53,774 bases of DNA, from assembly GCA_046484585.1 (NCBI GenBank), contig JAWOIQ010000112.1:1-53774 (forward strand). Direction: 5' to 3'. Shown here in pieces: positions 42,786 through 50,216 of the stretch. Under the pieces are notes generated by a model. It did not search any database and was not told the DNA's origin. It saw only the letters and a program-made list of their open reading frames with translations. This DNA is from JAGXFP01 sp046484585 (GTDB lineage: Bacteria; Desulfobacterota; Desulfobulbia; Desulfobulbales; JAGXFP01). The first letter of the stretch is position 1. Each line of letters opens with the position of its first letter. Position numbers and translations under genes: made by a program.

Positions 42786-43910
42786 ATGGGCCAGGAAAGA
42801 ATTAAGACGAAATATCCCGGCGTTTTTTTTCGGGACAGAAAAAGAATCGGCGGTCCCGGTACCGAGCGGGTCTTTTATGCGGTGTTCAAGAAAGACGGCA
42901 AGCTGATTGAGGCTTTTGTCGGTCGGCAGTACCGCGACAATATGACAGCGGCCAAGGCAAACACGATCAGAGGCGAGTATCTTTCAGGTAAGCGCCGAAC
43001 CCCGGCGCAGGAAAGAGAAAAGGACCGTGAAAAAGTATGGACCCTCTCCGCCCTTTGGGCAGAGTACAAAAGCCACCGGCCCAAAACCAAAACCCTGGAC
43101 ATCGACGATAACCGATTCAAGAACTACATCTCCCCCGCCCTAGGTAAAAAGGAACCCTCCGCCCTGGTGCCGATGGATATAACCCGGCTGCGGATCAAGC
43201 TACTGAAAACCAAATCACCCCAAACCGTCAAGCATGTAATCGGCCTTGTCAAGAGGGTCTGCAACTTCGGGCAGAATCAAGGCTTATGCCCCGGCCTGAG
43301 TTTTCGCCCACAAATGCCTGAAGTGGATAACAAAGTCACCGAGGATCTGGACCCGGATCAACTGGTCCGGCTGATGGAGGCTATTGAGACCGACGAAAAC
43401 AAGATCGTCTCAGCCATGATGAAAATGGCTTTGTTTACCGGTATGAGGCGCGGGGAGTTATTCCGGCTGCAATGGCAGCACATCGACTTTCACAAAGGCT
43501 TTCTGCGTATCATCACACCCAAAGGCGGCAAAGAACAATCCATCCCCCTGAACGACGCCGCCCGGCAACTGTTGGAGGGCCTGCCCCGGACATCCGAGTA
43601 TATTTTTCCTGGCAACAATGGCGGGCAACGAGTGTCCGCGCAAAAAGCGTCAAGGCGAATCAGGGAGCGGGCAGGACTCCCTAAGAGCTTCCGGCCGCTC
43701 CATGGCCTCCGACATGTTTTCGCTTCCATGCTGGCCTCAAGCGGCTCGGTAGACATGTACGTCCTGCAAAAGCTACTCACCCACAAGTCGCCGGTTATGA
43801 CGCAAAGATATGCCCATCTCCGCGACCAGGCACTCCGGGACGCCTCCAGCTTGGCCGGGGACATTATTAATCAGATCAGCATCACCCCTAAGATGAAGGT
43901 GGCAAAATGA
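42786..43910 (+). CDS. Tyrosine site-specific integrase
   Basis: A 374-residue phage-type integrase. An N-terminal arm-binding region (KYPGVFFRDRKRIG) and a SAM-like core-binding domain (about 85-180) precede the catalytic domain. Catalytic Arg is in TGMRRGELF (Arg221 or Arg222), the box II motif LHGLRHVFASML has His306 and Arg309, and the nucleophile is Tyr342 in TQRYAHLRD. It would recombine the tRNA-Glu 3' end. The upstream arm repeats and its place next to att support this. The stop overlaps the next ATG (ATGA). Confidence 0.95.
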   Translation: MGQERIKTKYPGVFFRDRKRIGGPGTERVFYAVFKKDGKLIEAFVGRQYRDNMTAAKANTIRGEYLSGKRRTPAQEREKDREKVWTLSALWAEYKSHRPKTKTLDIDDNRFKNYISPALGKKEPSALVPMDITRLRIKLLKTKSPQTVKHVIGLVKRVCNFGQNQGLCPGLSFRPQMPEVDNKVTEDLDPDQLVRLMEAIETDENKIVSAMMKMALFTGMRRGELFRLQWQHIDFHKGFLRIITPKGGKEQSIPLNDAARQLLEGLPRTSEYIFPGNNGGQRVSAQKASRRIRERAGLPKSFRPLHGLRHVFASMLASSGSVDMYVLQKLLTHKSPVMTQRYAHLRDQALRDASSLAGDIINQISITPKMKVAK

Positions 43911-44512
43911 TAAATAGGTACAAGATCAGATATAAAGGGACAGCACTCACCGGCGTGCACATTAAGGGGAAATTGAGCGACAACCCCAGCCCGGAAGAAG
44001 TGGCGGAATTTGAACAGGGCCTCAAGGACGCGGTAAAGGCGGCTACCCCGCAAGCACAAATAGCAAATTGGCGGAACATGGCCGAAGAGTTGGGAGTGGG
44101 CGGCGACCTACTAGATGAGGCTGAAAAGTGGATAGGCACGGACCACCAGCGATTTGAGCTGTTTCTACTAAGGGCAACAACCGAGATTGTAGGAGCCGCA
44201 AATGAGCGGGATCTCATTCCACCCGCACGGGATGGCCTTAAAGCGGCAGAGGAGCGCAGAAGGGGCGGACTTGATAGTCACGGCCTCACCGAAGAAAAAC
44301 GCAGAGAGCGGGATAAGATCATCCAAAATGAGGTTGTCCGGCTCTGTCTGGAGCGAGAGCGCATGGGCTACAAAGAAGCCTGTAAGCGGGCCGGTAAAGA
44401 CGTGATAAAAATATGCGCGGCGGCAGGGCTAGAGCACGAAAACATAAAACCGCTATCCGGCGACCACGTCCGGAAAATCACAGTGAATCCCGGCCACTCC
44501 CTCACAAAGTAG
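43907..44512 (+). CDS. Element-encoded unknown protein coupled to the integrase
   Basis: A 201-residue soluble, highly charged protein with no domain I recognise. The N-terminus (YKIRYKGTALTGVHIKGKL) looks beta-rich; the middle is helical (ANWRNMAEELGVGGDLLDEAEKW), and the C-terminal part has Arg/Glu helices (EEKRRERDKIIQNEV). The 4-base overlap with the integrase suggests co-expression. It could be an excision or integration accessory factor or cargo; neither is shown by sequence. Confidence 0.7.
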   Translation: MINRYKIRYKGTALTGVHIKGKLSDNPSPEEVAEFEQGLKDAVKAATPQAQIANWRNMAEELGVGGDLLDEAEKWIGTDHQRFELFLLRATTEIVGAANERDLIPPARDGLKAAEERRRGGLDSHGLTEEKRRERDKIIQNEVVRLCLERERMGYKEACKRAGKDVIKICAAAGLEHENIKPLSGDHVRKITVNPGHSLTK

Positions 44513-44606
44513 GGGTATCGCTCTCGATAACCACCCCACCCCCCACTTAATATGGTCTCCAATAGCCGACCAATCCCGCGTCGGCACGGTACAAATGGAG
44601 ACAGCC

Positions 44607-44801
44607 ATGTCAAAGTATCTCACCGAAAGACAAGTTGCAGAAATCACCGGCCGATCCTTGCACACCTTACGCAAGGATCGGCACTATCACAAGGGAATAG
44701 CCTATCACAAATTTGGGCGGCTGGTACGCTACACGGTCGAGGACGTGGAAAAATTCATGTCATCGTGTCGGGTGGAAACCACCGTCCCTATGCAGCGATA
44801 G
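44607..44801 (+). CDS. AlpA/excisionase-like helix-turn-helix protein
   Basis: A 64-residue MerR-like HTH protein: SKYLTERQVAEITGRSLHTL is the recognition helix region and HKFGRLVRYTVEDVEKF the wing. This is the usual form of AlpA regulators and excisionases carried by P4-like elements and phage-inducible islands. A GGAG site sits 6 bases before the chosen ATG; an ATG four codons earlier is in frame. It probably controls excision or the downstream genes. Confidence 0.8.
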   Translation: MSKYLTERQVAEITGRSLHTLRKDRHYHKGIAYHKFGRLVRYTVEDVEKFMSSCRVETTVPMQR

Positions 44802-44813
44802 GAGGGCCGGGCC

Positions 44814-45125
44814 ATGACCACAAAAAAGAATGGCCTGGCCGGAGCTACAACTCCGAACCAGGCCCAAAGCAAAACAATCAAGCAAACTCACTTTAATTCA
44901 AAATTCGCACAACAGCAACGCCTTTTGGCCGCCCTCCACCTTGGCCCGGTAGATACCGTTACCGCACGCCGGGAGCTTGACATCCTCCATCCTGCTGGAA
45001 GGGTCAGAGAGCTTCGTCATCAAGGACACATCATCGACACTCTGATGGTTGAGCGCCCCACCGAGTGCGGTAGATTTCATCTTGTCGGCGAGTACGTTCT
45101 CCAGCCTGGGGTCGGCAATGAGTAG
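44814..45125 (+). CDS. Helix-turn-helix protein of satellite type
   Basis: A 103-residue protein. After a polar 30-residue leader the segment QQQRLLAALHLGPVDTVTARRELDI is a winged HTH, and PAGRVRELRHQGHIIDTLMV completes the wing. This form (HTH_39 type) accompanies phage and satellite replication genes. It follows the AlpA-like gene by 12 bases with a GGAGGG site and overlaps the next gene by 8 bases, so the three are an operon. Confidence 0.72.
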   Translation: MTTKKNGLAGATTPNQAQSKTIKQTHFNSKFAQQQRLLAALHLGPVDTVTARRELDILHPAGRVRELRHQGHIIDTLMVERPTECGRFHLVGEYVLQPGVGNE

Positions 45126-45672
45126 GCGCAAGAAAAAATCCCGCAAGATGTCATCGGGGACATGGCTGGAGCGCGATCTGTTCGTGTCTCCGGCTTTCCT
45201 GGGGCTAGGTGGATTTGCGCCGCAACTGCTGATTCTATTTCTCGGTAAACGTGACATCGACCCCAACACTAAGACGGTTCTAAACCGTGACTCCCTGACC
45301 ATGACCTATATCGAGCTTGAGAACTTTTTCGAGAGCCGAGAGAAGCAACTCAAGGAGCAGGGGTTCGACACCTTAACCCCACTTCCCAAGGGCGGCATTA
45401 AGCGGCCCCGGATCATCCGCGCATTAGATCAACTTCTGGCTCATGGGTTTATCAAGATTGTGAGGCGAGGCGGTGCGTACCAGAAGGACAAAACGATTTA
45501 CAGCCTAACCGACGACTGGCGAATCTGGCAGCCGGGAACTGTAATCAGGACCAGAGAGCCAGATACCCGACGCCTCGGCTACAACGGCAAAAAAACAAAA
45601 ATAGCGCACGAAAACGTTACCCATACACACGCACGAAAACGTACCCATAGAGAGCAAAAAAACAGTGTTTAG
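45118..45672 (+). CDS. Probable winged-helix replication-type protein
   Basis: A 184-residue basic protein starting MSRRKKKSRKMSSGTW. The core (LLILFLGKRDIDPNT, DSLTMTYIELENFF) and RPRIIRALDQLLAHGFIKIVRRGGAY form a winged helix like those in phage and plasmid replication initiators. The tail repeats Thr/His residues because the gene's 3' end lies over direct repeats. The start overlaps the previous stop; a longer frame exists in a shadow of that gene. Replication function is inferred from the fold and the neighbouring iteron-like repeats. Confidence 0.6.
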   Translation: MSRRKKKSRKMSSGTWLERDLFVSPAFLGLGGFAPQLLILFLGKRDIDPNTKTVLNRDSLTMTYIELENFFESREKQLKEQGFDTLTPLPKGGIKRPRIIRALDQLLAHGFIKIVRRGGAYQKDKTIYSLTDDWRIWQPGTVIRTREPDTRRLGYNGKKTKIAHENVTHTHARKRTHREQKNSV

Positions 45673-45772
45673 GGTATCGAAATCGTACCCAAGGGAAAAA
45701 GGTTTAAGCATGGAAAAACAACAATTAAGCCAAAAAGCCAGTTTGGCGGCATGGGTAACGAAAACGTTCGCG
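45607..45772 (+). repeat. Iteron-like repeats, possible replication origin
   Basis: Four related motifs occur within 170 bp: CACGAAAACGTTACCCATA (45607), CACGAAAACGTACCCATAG (45632), ATCGAAATCGTACCCAAGG (about 45676) and, overlapping its own complement, ATGGGTAACGAAAACGTTCG (45751). They start in the 3' end of the winged-helix gene and extend into the gap, next to an AT-rich stretch, an arrangement typical of satellite or phage origins. Confidence 0.55.
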
Positions 45773-45808
45773 TTTACATGTTAAGCCACTATAGGGGGGC
45801 TTTAAGAC

Positions 45809-46087
45809 TTGACCCTGAAATCAGCAAAAACGCACAACGACCACAAAACCGACCTCGCATGGCGCGACCGAACAACACAGTCAATGGCTCTATTTTGCCA
45901 CAAGCGGGCCGCAAACATGAGAGCGAAGGCAGAGGACCAGGAAGCAGCAAGCAAGGCGACCGGCGGCAGATTTACGCCTGGGCCAGATCCAAAGGTTTTG
46001 TTTTCCAGGCGGACAGTACCCCCTAGGGCTATCCAATCTCAGGAGCTCGGTAAAAAACAAACCGGTCAGATACAACTCTGCGCATAA
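45809..46087 (+). CDS. Unknown small basic protein, uncertain frame
   Basis: A 92-residue frame from TTG (KSAKTHNDHKTDLAWRDR, then MRAKAEDQEAASKA) preceded by an AGGGGGG run. A different frame from an ATG at 45751 to 46026 gives a 91-residue product and is an equal competitor; only one is likely to be real. I prefer this one because its composition is more balanced. No domain is recognised. Confidence 0.35.
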   Translation: MTLKSAKTHNDHKTDLAWRDRTTQSMALFCHKRAANMRAKAEDQEAASKATGGRFTPGPDPKVLFSRRTVPPRAIQSQELGKKQTGQIQLCA

Positions 46088-46124
46088 AACTAAGGATTTT
46101 CTTTCAAAAAAAGGAGGTAAACCG

Positions 46125-46445
46125 ATGAAACGAGCACCAGACCACTTATCAAAAGATGCAGGCGACATATGGCGCGGGTTAATGGATGAGTTTGATCTTG
46201 ACGATACAGCAGCGCAGAAAATCCTTTCGGTAGCGTTAGAAGCCTATGATCGAGCGCAGGCGGCACGAATAGCGATCAATCGTGACGGCATGGTTGTTAG
46301 AGACAAATTCGACCAGATTAAACCGCACCCCCTACTTGCCAATGAGCGAGACAGCCGGGCGGCTTTTCTGGCTGGTCTCAAGGCGCTGAATCTTGATCTT
46401 TTACCTTTGGAAAATAGTCCCGGTCGACCAGCCGGAGGGAGGTAA
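46125..46445 (+). CDS. terS: P27-family small terminase subunit
   Basis: A 106-residue DNA-packaging recognition subunit. LSKDAGDIWRGLMDEFDLDD, then ILSVALEAYDRAQAARIAI, IKPHPLLANERDSRAAFLAG and LKALNLDLLPLENSPGRP follow the P27 (Terminase_4) pattern closely. A strong AAAAGGAGG ribosome site precedes the ATG. No large subunit is near. In phage satellites a lone TerS redirects a helper phage's packaging machinery, and that reading fits the rest of the element; a prophage remnant is the other option. Confidence 0.85.
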   Translation: MKRAPDHLSKDAGDIWRGLMDEFDLDDTAAQKILSVALEAYDRAQAARIAINRDGMVVRDKFDQIKPHPLLANERDSRAAFLAGLKALNLDLLPLENSPGRPAGGR

Positions 46446-46447
46446 AA

Positions 46448-46708
46448 ATGTCAACGAATCGGAGAAGGCGCAAAAGAAACAGAAGCAAAGAGGCTGTTCC
46501 CGACTGGGTACGGACATACCTGGAGACCGGCAAAGAGCCAAATGAGAACGAAGACCCGGAGGCGCATGGCCAGTTGATCGGCTGGCTTTACTTCGATGAA
46601 AAAGTGTCTGGCCTAGGAGATCCAAAGGATTACTGGAAAAAAGAAGTCGGTTCCCCGATTGGTGGCCCGGCAATTGCGGACATCCGCGAAAACAAAAAAG
46701 AGGAGTAG
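46448..46708 (+). CDS. Unknown small acidic/basic protein
   Basis: An 86-residue protein with a strongly basic N-terminus (TNRRRRKRNRSKEAV) and an acidic Trp-containing remainder (PDWVRTYLETGKEP, GQLIGWLYFDEKVSG). It begins 2 bases after the terS stop with an overlapping AGGGAGG site, so the two are probably translated together. It is similar in style to small proteins placed after terS in satellites. Function unknown. Confidence 0.6.
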   Translation: MSTNRRRRKRNRSKEAVPDWVRTYLETGKEPNENEDPEAHGQLIGWLYFDEKVSGLGDPKDYWKKEVGSPIGGPAIADIRENKKEE

Positions 46709-46713
46709 AAGGC

Positions 46714-47268
46714 ATGAAAAAAGCATTGGTAGATTTTCCCGAGTGGAAGGCAGCAAGCGAGCGTCTGGGTGAGTTGCAACTGGAGCTGGGAGAGATGGAC
46801 CGGCAACACCAGGCCGGCCTGCAATCACTGCAACAGGCAGAACAGATGCGGGCCGCCGACCGCTTGACGAAAGAGGCAGAGGCCTACATCGGCGGCGACA
46901 CCCCGGCCGGGCCTGCAATCACCCGTGAGGAAGTGGAGGGGCTGGCCCACCGGCGGAAATTGCTTCTCAGGGCAGTCGAGTTGCAAAAACAGCGGATGTC
47001 CACCATGCGGGCGCAACTGTCGGCGGAGATTTGCAAGGCCTTACGGCCTGCTTACTCACAAATTATCAGTGATATGGCTGGAAAGGTAGCCGCCTTGGCG
47101 AAGGCTGCCGAGGCTGAACGGTTGTTCCGCGAAGGCCTCCGTGACGGTGACATTGCTTTTACGGGCCACCTCCCCCCGGTACCGTTGCGTGGCGGCTGGG
47201 ATCAGGGCGACGAATACAGCCCGTCTATTATGTTTCACCGGGAAGCAAAAGCAGCCGGGTATCTATAA
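46714..47268 (+). CDS. Coiled-coil protein of unknown function
   Basis: A 184-residue protein whose first 60 residues (LGELQLELGEMDRQHQAGLQ) and a second segment (AHRRKLLLRAVELQKQRM) are amphipathic, Gln/Glu-rich helices likely to form coiled coils. The last 40 residues are Gly/Pro-rich (PPVPLRGGWDQGDEYSP). It is five bases after the previous gene, so part of the terS operon. It might be a scaffold- or capsid-interfering protein, but nothing in the sequence proves this. Confidence 0.65.
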   Translation: MKKALVDFPEWKAASERLGELQLELGEMDRQHQAGLQSLQQAEQMRAADRLTKEAEAYIGGDTPAGPAITREEVEGLAHRRKLLLRAVELQKQRMSTMRAQLSAEICKALRPAYSQIISDMAGKVAALAKAAEAERLFREGLRDGDIAFTGHLPPVPLRGGWDQGDEYSPSIMFHREAKAAGYL

Positions 47269-47292
47269 CCAAATCAGAAGGAGCATGATGAC

Positions 47293-47469
47293 ATGAAAGA
47301 AAGAGCTAATGACGAACGAAGCAACAGGGCTGTCGTTTCGGGCGGCCACGTGACTTATCGCGGAAAACGGTTCCCGTTGGGTAAAGTCAAGCGTGGGACA
47401 GCCATTCCCGCAAACGGCCTGAATAAGACCAAGGCCCAGCGGTTGCGGCTGGAAGAACTTGAAAGCTGA
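47293..47469 (+). CDS. Small basic protein, 58 residues
   Basis: An ATG-initiated frame with an AAGGAG site 9 bases upstream. The product is short and basic with the middle VVSGGHVTYRGKRFPLGKV, a beta-hairpin-like block, and a helical tail (LNKTKAQRLRLEELES). It closes the terS operon and is followed by a hairpin with a T run. Function unknown. Confidence 0.6.
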   Translation: MKERANDERSNRAVVSGGHVTYRGKRFPLGKVKRGTAIPANGLNKTKAQRLRLEELES

Positions 47470-47510
47470 TTAGAAAGGAAAAAACGGCTTTGAAGAGAGT
47501 CAGTTTTTTG

Positions 47511-47543
47511 CCCGGTTGCCGGTTGGTGGTTGCCGGGTTTTTT
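47511..47543 (+). terminator. Possible terminator of the element operon
   Basis: A short CCCGG/CCGGG stem with a GT-rich loop that repeats GGTTGCCGG, followed by six T residues. The stem is only 5 bp without wobble pairs, so this is moderate evidence. Confidence 0.45.
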
Positions 47544-47571
47544 GTGTCCGGGTGGATTTTTTAATCAAGCA

Positions 47572-47610
47572 GGTTGGATAATTGGTTGGATAAGCTGAAT
47601 GGTTGAATAA
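47572..47610 (+). promoter_or_regulatory. Integrase arm-type direct repeats, right
   Basis: GGTTGGATAA occurs at 47572 and again at 47584, the same 12-base spacing and orientation as at the left end; a variant GGTTGAATAA follows at 47601. These lie about 60 bases from the tRNA-side att site. Confidence 0.65.
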
Positions 47611-47616
47611 AAAGAA

Positions 47617-47660
47617 AGCGCAAAGCCGACCGATAAACGATTGAGTTTGCGCTGTTTTTT
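47617..47660. terminator. Bidirectional terminator at the element end
   Basis: AGCGCAAA pairs with TTTGCGCT around a 21-base loop. It is followed by T residues on the + strand and, read leftward, by a run of T residues too. It ends the element operon and also supplies a stop for transcripts coming out of tRNA-Glu. Confidence 0.7.
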
Positions 47661-47662
47661 AC

Positions 47663-47712
47663 CTGGTGACCCCTACGGGACTCGAACCCGTGTTACCGGC
47701 GTGAGAGGCCGG
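47663..47712 (-). repeat. att site, right end (within tRNA-Glu)
   Basis: The 50-bp identical partner of 42568-47712's left boundary, lying inside the functional tRNA-Glu gene from the CCA end to the anticodon stem. Confidence 0.92.
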
Positions 47713-47739
47713 CGTCCTAGACCACTAGACGAAGGGGCC
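47664..47739 (-). tRNA. tRNA-Glu (anticodon CTC)
   Basis: The - strand reads GGCCCCTTCGTCTAGTGG at its 5' end, has a CTCTCAC anticodon loop with anticodon CTC between GCCGG/CCGGT stem bases, the TTCGAGT T loop, and an encoded CCA. All four arms pair. It is the insertion site of the integrative element, whose att repeat covers its 3' two-thirds. The gene is reconstituted intact at this end. Confidence 0.95.
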
Positions 47740-47792
47740 GTCAAATGAAGAGACCCTTTTTAAAATAATCGCGGGGGCTTGTCAACAATTAT

Positions 47793-47846
47793 CCGTAGCC
47801 GGTCACGGGATATGCGGCTTTGTCGGGTAAGCGGTTTCAGGTGTCG
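47793..47846 (+). repeat. Decayed fragment of the 157-bp palindromic element
   Basis: GTAGCCGGTCACGGGATATGCGGC followed directly by GTAAGCGGTTTCAGG matches the tail start and first arm of the element, with most of the tail and the right half missing. It overlaps no gene and shows the family is old enough to have decayed members. Confidence 0.5.
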
Positions 47847-47889
47847 AATCTTCGTGCCGGGCGATCCCGTGCCGGTAATCTTGCTCGGT

Positions 47890-48465
47890 TCAGTCCAGGC
47901 ACTGCCTGCCGAATTCCTCCGCTTTCTCCAGGGTTGCGAGATCCTTGGCCATCTCCCCTCGCCGGTCGATGCCGCGCACCAGAAACTCGCCCCCGTAGAC
48001 CAATCCCATCGCGTCGCAGGCGTATTTCATGGTCAGGATCGCCCCTTCGAAAACCCTTTCCCCTCGAGTAGCCGCCACCGCGACCAGATAGCCTTTCCGA
48101 TCGGGGTCCTGGTGCCAGGTTCCTTTCCTGACTTGAAGATACTTGCGGTTCCAGAGGGCCTGGCAGCGATCCACAAAGGACTTGGCCTGGGCGGTGATCG
48201 AATAGAAATAGATCGGCGAGGCGAGGATCACCCGGCGGGCCGATTCGATCTTCTCGTAAAGGGGAATCATCTGATCCTCAAGGACGCAATGGCCTGTTTT
48301 GTCGCAGCCGCCACAGCCGATGCAGGGTGAAAATTCCAAAGCAGCGAGCCGGACAATCTCATAGGAGCCGCCGCCCTTCTCGATCCCCCGGCAGATCGCC
48401 CTGGTCAGAACCTCGGAATTGCCGTTTTTTCTGGGACTGCCTAGAAAAATCAGAACATCACTCAT
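47890..48465 (-). CDS. Flavodoxin-family NADPH-dependent FMN reductase, Cys-containing
   Basis: A 191-residue flavoprotein. SDVLIFLGSPRKNGNSEVL is the FMN-phosphate loop. LEFSPCIGCGGCDKTGHC has the compact Cys motif of iron-sulfur flavoproteins, and VILASPIYFYSITAQAKSFVD is the second FMN segment. It may reduce an electron acceptor using NAD(P)H. The ATG with a GGAG site is chosen; a longer frame extends into the gap before malQ. Its neighbours do not reveal a specific substrate. Confidence 0.82.
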   Translation of the reverse strand: MSDVLIFLGSPRKNGNSEVLTRAICRGIEKGGGSYEIVRLAALEFSPCIGCGGCDKTGHCVLEDQMIPLYEKIESARRVILASPIYFYSITAQAKSFVDRCQALWNRKYLQVRKGTWHQDPDRKGYLVAVAATRGERVFEGAILTMKYACDAMGLVYGGEFLVRGIDRRGEMAKDLATLEKAEEFGRQCLD

Positions 48466-48524
48466 TAATTTATTCTCCGGAATTAACAAATATTGCGGGG
48501 TGTATCGACTGATACAGCTAACCG

Positions 48525-50042
48525 TCACTCTTTTGAAAGGCGATTATAAAATTCGGTTTCATTTTTAAGCCACGCCGCGGTTTCCCGGTTGATAAAACGG
48601 GGAGCGCAGCGCCACCGCCAGTTGCCCGACGAAGTACCAGGCGTGTTCATCCGGCAATCATTGCCGAACCCCAGGACATCCTGCATGGGGAAAATGGCGA
48701 TGGCCGCCACCGAGGCCAGAGCCAGACGGATCAGGTCGCGGCTGATCTCGCTGCCGTCGGTGTGGAGATAGCGGCTGACTTTCTTCCGGGTTTCGACGCC
48801 GACCTGATCACCGGTGAACCAGCCCAAAGTGGTATCGTTATCATGGGTGCCGGTATAGACCACCGAGTCAACCGAGCGGTAATTATGGGGCAGATAGGGG
48901 TTTTTTTCATCCGAGTCGAAGGCGAACTGCAGAACTTTCATGCCGGGGAAACCAAACTCCCGTCGCAACTCCAGGACCTCGGGGGTGACCATGCCCAGAT
49001 CCTCGGCAATAATCGGCAGATCGCCGATATGCTCCGCCATGTCGTCGAAAAAATCCCGACCGGGTCCCTTGCGCCAGCGGCCGTTGACCGCGGTCTCTTC
49101 CTCGAAATCTATTTCCCAGAACGATTCGAAGCCCCGGAAGTGATCGATCCGGCAGATATCGGCGATCCGGAACATGGCCCGGAAACGTCTGCCCCACCAG
49201 TCATACAACTGTTGGTTCACCTTGCCTTCAGCCCGCCAGCGAAACAGAGGATTGCCCCAGCGCTGGCCGGTGGTGCTGAAATAATCCGGCGGCACACCGG
49301 CGACCTGGGTGGGCAGCAGGGTGTCGGGATCGAGGCGGAAACAGTCGGGATTGGCCCAGACATCGGCACTGTCGTGGCCGACATAGATGGGGATATCGCC
49401 GACCATGGCAACCCCGCGGGAATTGGCGTACTCCCTCAGTTCATCCCATTGCCGATAAAAAAGATACTGGCCGAAACGATAAAAATCAATCCGCTCGGCC
49501 AGCTTGCCCCGCCATAACTCCAGAGCGTCGGGGTGCCGGGCGCCGATCTCAACCGGCCATCGGAACCAGGGCAGCTTGTCGTTACTCTCCCGGAGAGCCA
49601 TGAAAAACGCATAGTCATCAAGCCACGACGACTCCCGGGCGCAAAAGGCATGGTAGTTGTCGGATCGGCCTTCCGCGACAAACCCTCGAAAGGCCCGGCC
49701 CAGAATTCTTTCAAAAAAATCTTCCACTCGGGAGAAATCAACCTGGTAGTCGGAAAAAGCGGGAGTGTCGGCAAGCTCGTCCCGGCTAACAAGTCCTTCC
49801 GCCGCCAATTGGTCCGGATCGATAAAAAGGGGGTTGCCGGCAAAAGCCGAAAAGGACATGTAAGGCGAAAATGAAGCAACCTCGGAAATCGGCCCCAAAG
49901 GCAGAAACTGCCAGTAACACTGTCCGGCCTCGGCCAGAAAATCGACGAACTCACGGGCCGGCACCCCGAGATTACCGATACCGTACCGCCCCGGCAGGGA
50001 AGATATATGCAGGAGCACACCACTGCCCCGGGTCATCTCCAT
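48525..50042 (-). CDS. malQ: 4-alpha-glucanotransferase (amylomaltase)
   Basis: A GH77 enzyme of 505 residues that transfers alpha-1,4-glucan segments in glycogen or maltodextrin metabolism. It starts MTRGSGVLLHISSLPGRYGI two residues in. Catalytic residues are the Asp of ICRIDHFRGFESF, the Glu of IIAEDLGMVTPEV, and the Asp of YTGTHDNDTTLGW. The ATG with AAAGG eight bases before is preferred; a GTG start 3 codons upstream is also possible. It is about 60 bases upstream of the flavoprotein gene on the same strand. Confidence 0.93.
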   Translation of the reverse strand: MEMTRGSGVLLHISSLPGRYGIGNLGVPAREFVDFLAEAGQCYWQFLPLGPISEVASFSPYMSFSAFAGNPLFIDPDQLAAEGLVSRDELADTPAFSDYQVDFSRVEDFFERILGRAFRGFVAEGRSDNYHAFCARESSWLDDYAFFMALRESNDKLPWFRWPVEIGARHPDALELWRGKLAERIDFYRFGQYLFYRQWDELREYANSRGVAMVGDIPIYVGHDSADVWANPDCFRLDPDTLLPTQVAGVPPDYFSTTGQRWGNPLFRWRAEGKVNQQLYDWWGRRFRAMFRIADICRIDHFRGFESFWEIDFEEETAVNGRWRKGPGRDFFDDMAEHIGDLPIIAEDLGMVTPEVLELRREFGFPGMKVLQFAFDSDEKNPYLPHNYRSVDSVVYTGTHDNDTTLGWFTGDQVGVETRKKVSRYLHTDGSEISRDLIRLALASVAAIAIFPMQDVLGFGNDCRMNTPGTSSGNWRWRCAPRFINRETAAWLKNETEFYNRLSKE

Positions 50043-50164
50043 CGAAAGCACCTTTGGCTCAACTTTATCCGTTTGTTGTTACGTAAAATAATCGTTTTTT
50101 TCACTTAGTCGCCTTCCAGCGAGGCGTCCGATAACTGCGCATCTGCGCCCCGCAGGAAGTGCCC

Positions 50165-50216
50165 CCCCTCAAGAGGGGATTGAACAGAACCCTCCTCAAG
50201 GGAGGATGAACAGAAC
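50165..50216 (+). repeat. Two tandem 26-bp hairpin repeats
   Basis: CCCCTCAAGAGGGGATTGAA plus CAGAAC, then CCTCCTCAAGGGAGGATGAA plus CAGAAC. Each unit contains a small GC-rich hairpin (CCCCT/AGGGG or CCTCC/GGAGG) with a CAA-type loop. The unit count is too low for a CRISPR array. Confidence 0.7.

Larger units (their letters stand above)
42568..47712. mobile_element. 5.1-kb integrative element in tRNA-Glu, phage-satellite-like
   Basis: Bounded by the 50-bp att repeats, it contains a tyrosine integrase, an ATGA-coupled unknown, an AlpA-like regulator, two winged-helix type genes, iteron-like repeats, a P27 small terminase and three small unknowns, all on the + strand. No capsid, tail, portal, protease or large terminase is present. 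The order int, alpA, replication gene, terS is that of phage-inducible islands (PICIs), though much shorter. A remnant prophage is the alternative. The integrase lies at the end away from the intact tRNA. Confidence 0.85.

Noticed and set aside
45751..46026. Alternative 91-residue frame in the satellite
   Set aside because: It overlaps the 45809-46087 frame almost completely; I list only the one with the better ribosome-site context, with low confidence.
43907..47469. A recognised anti-phage defence system in the satellite
   Set aside because: None of the unknown proteins shows nuclease, ATPase, TIR, HEPN, kinase or toxin motifs that I can see; calling it defence would be speculation.
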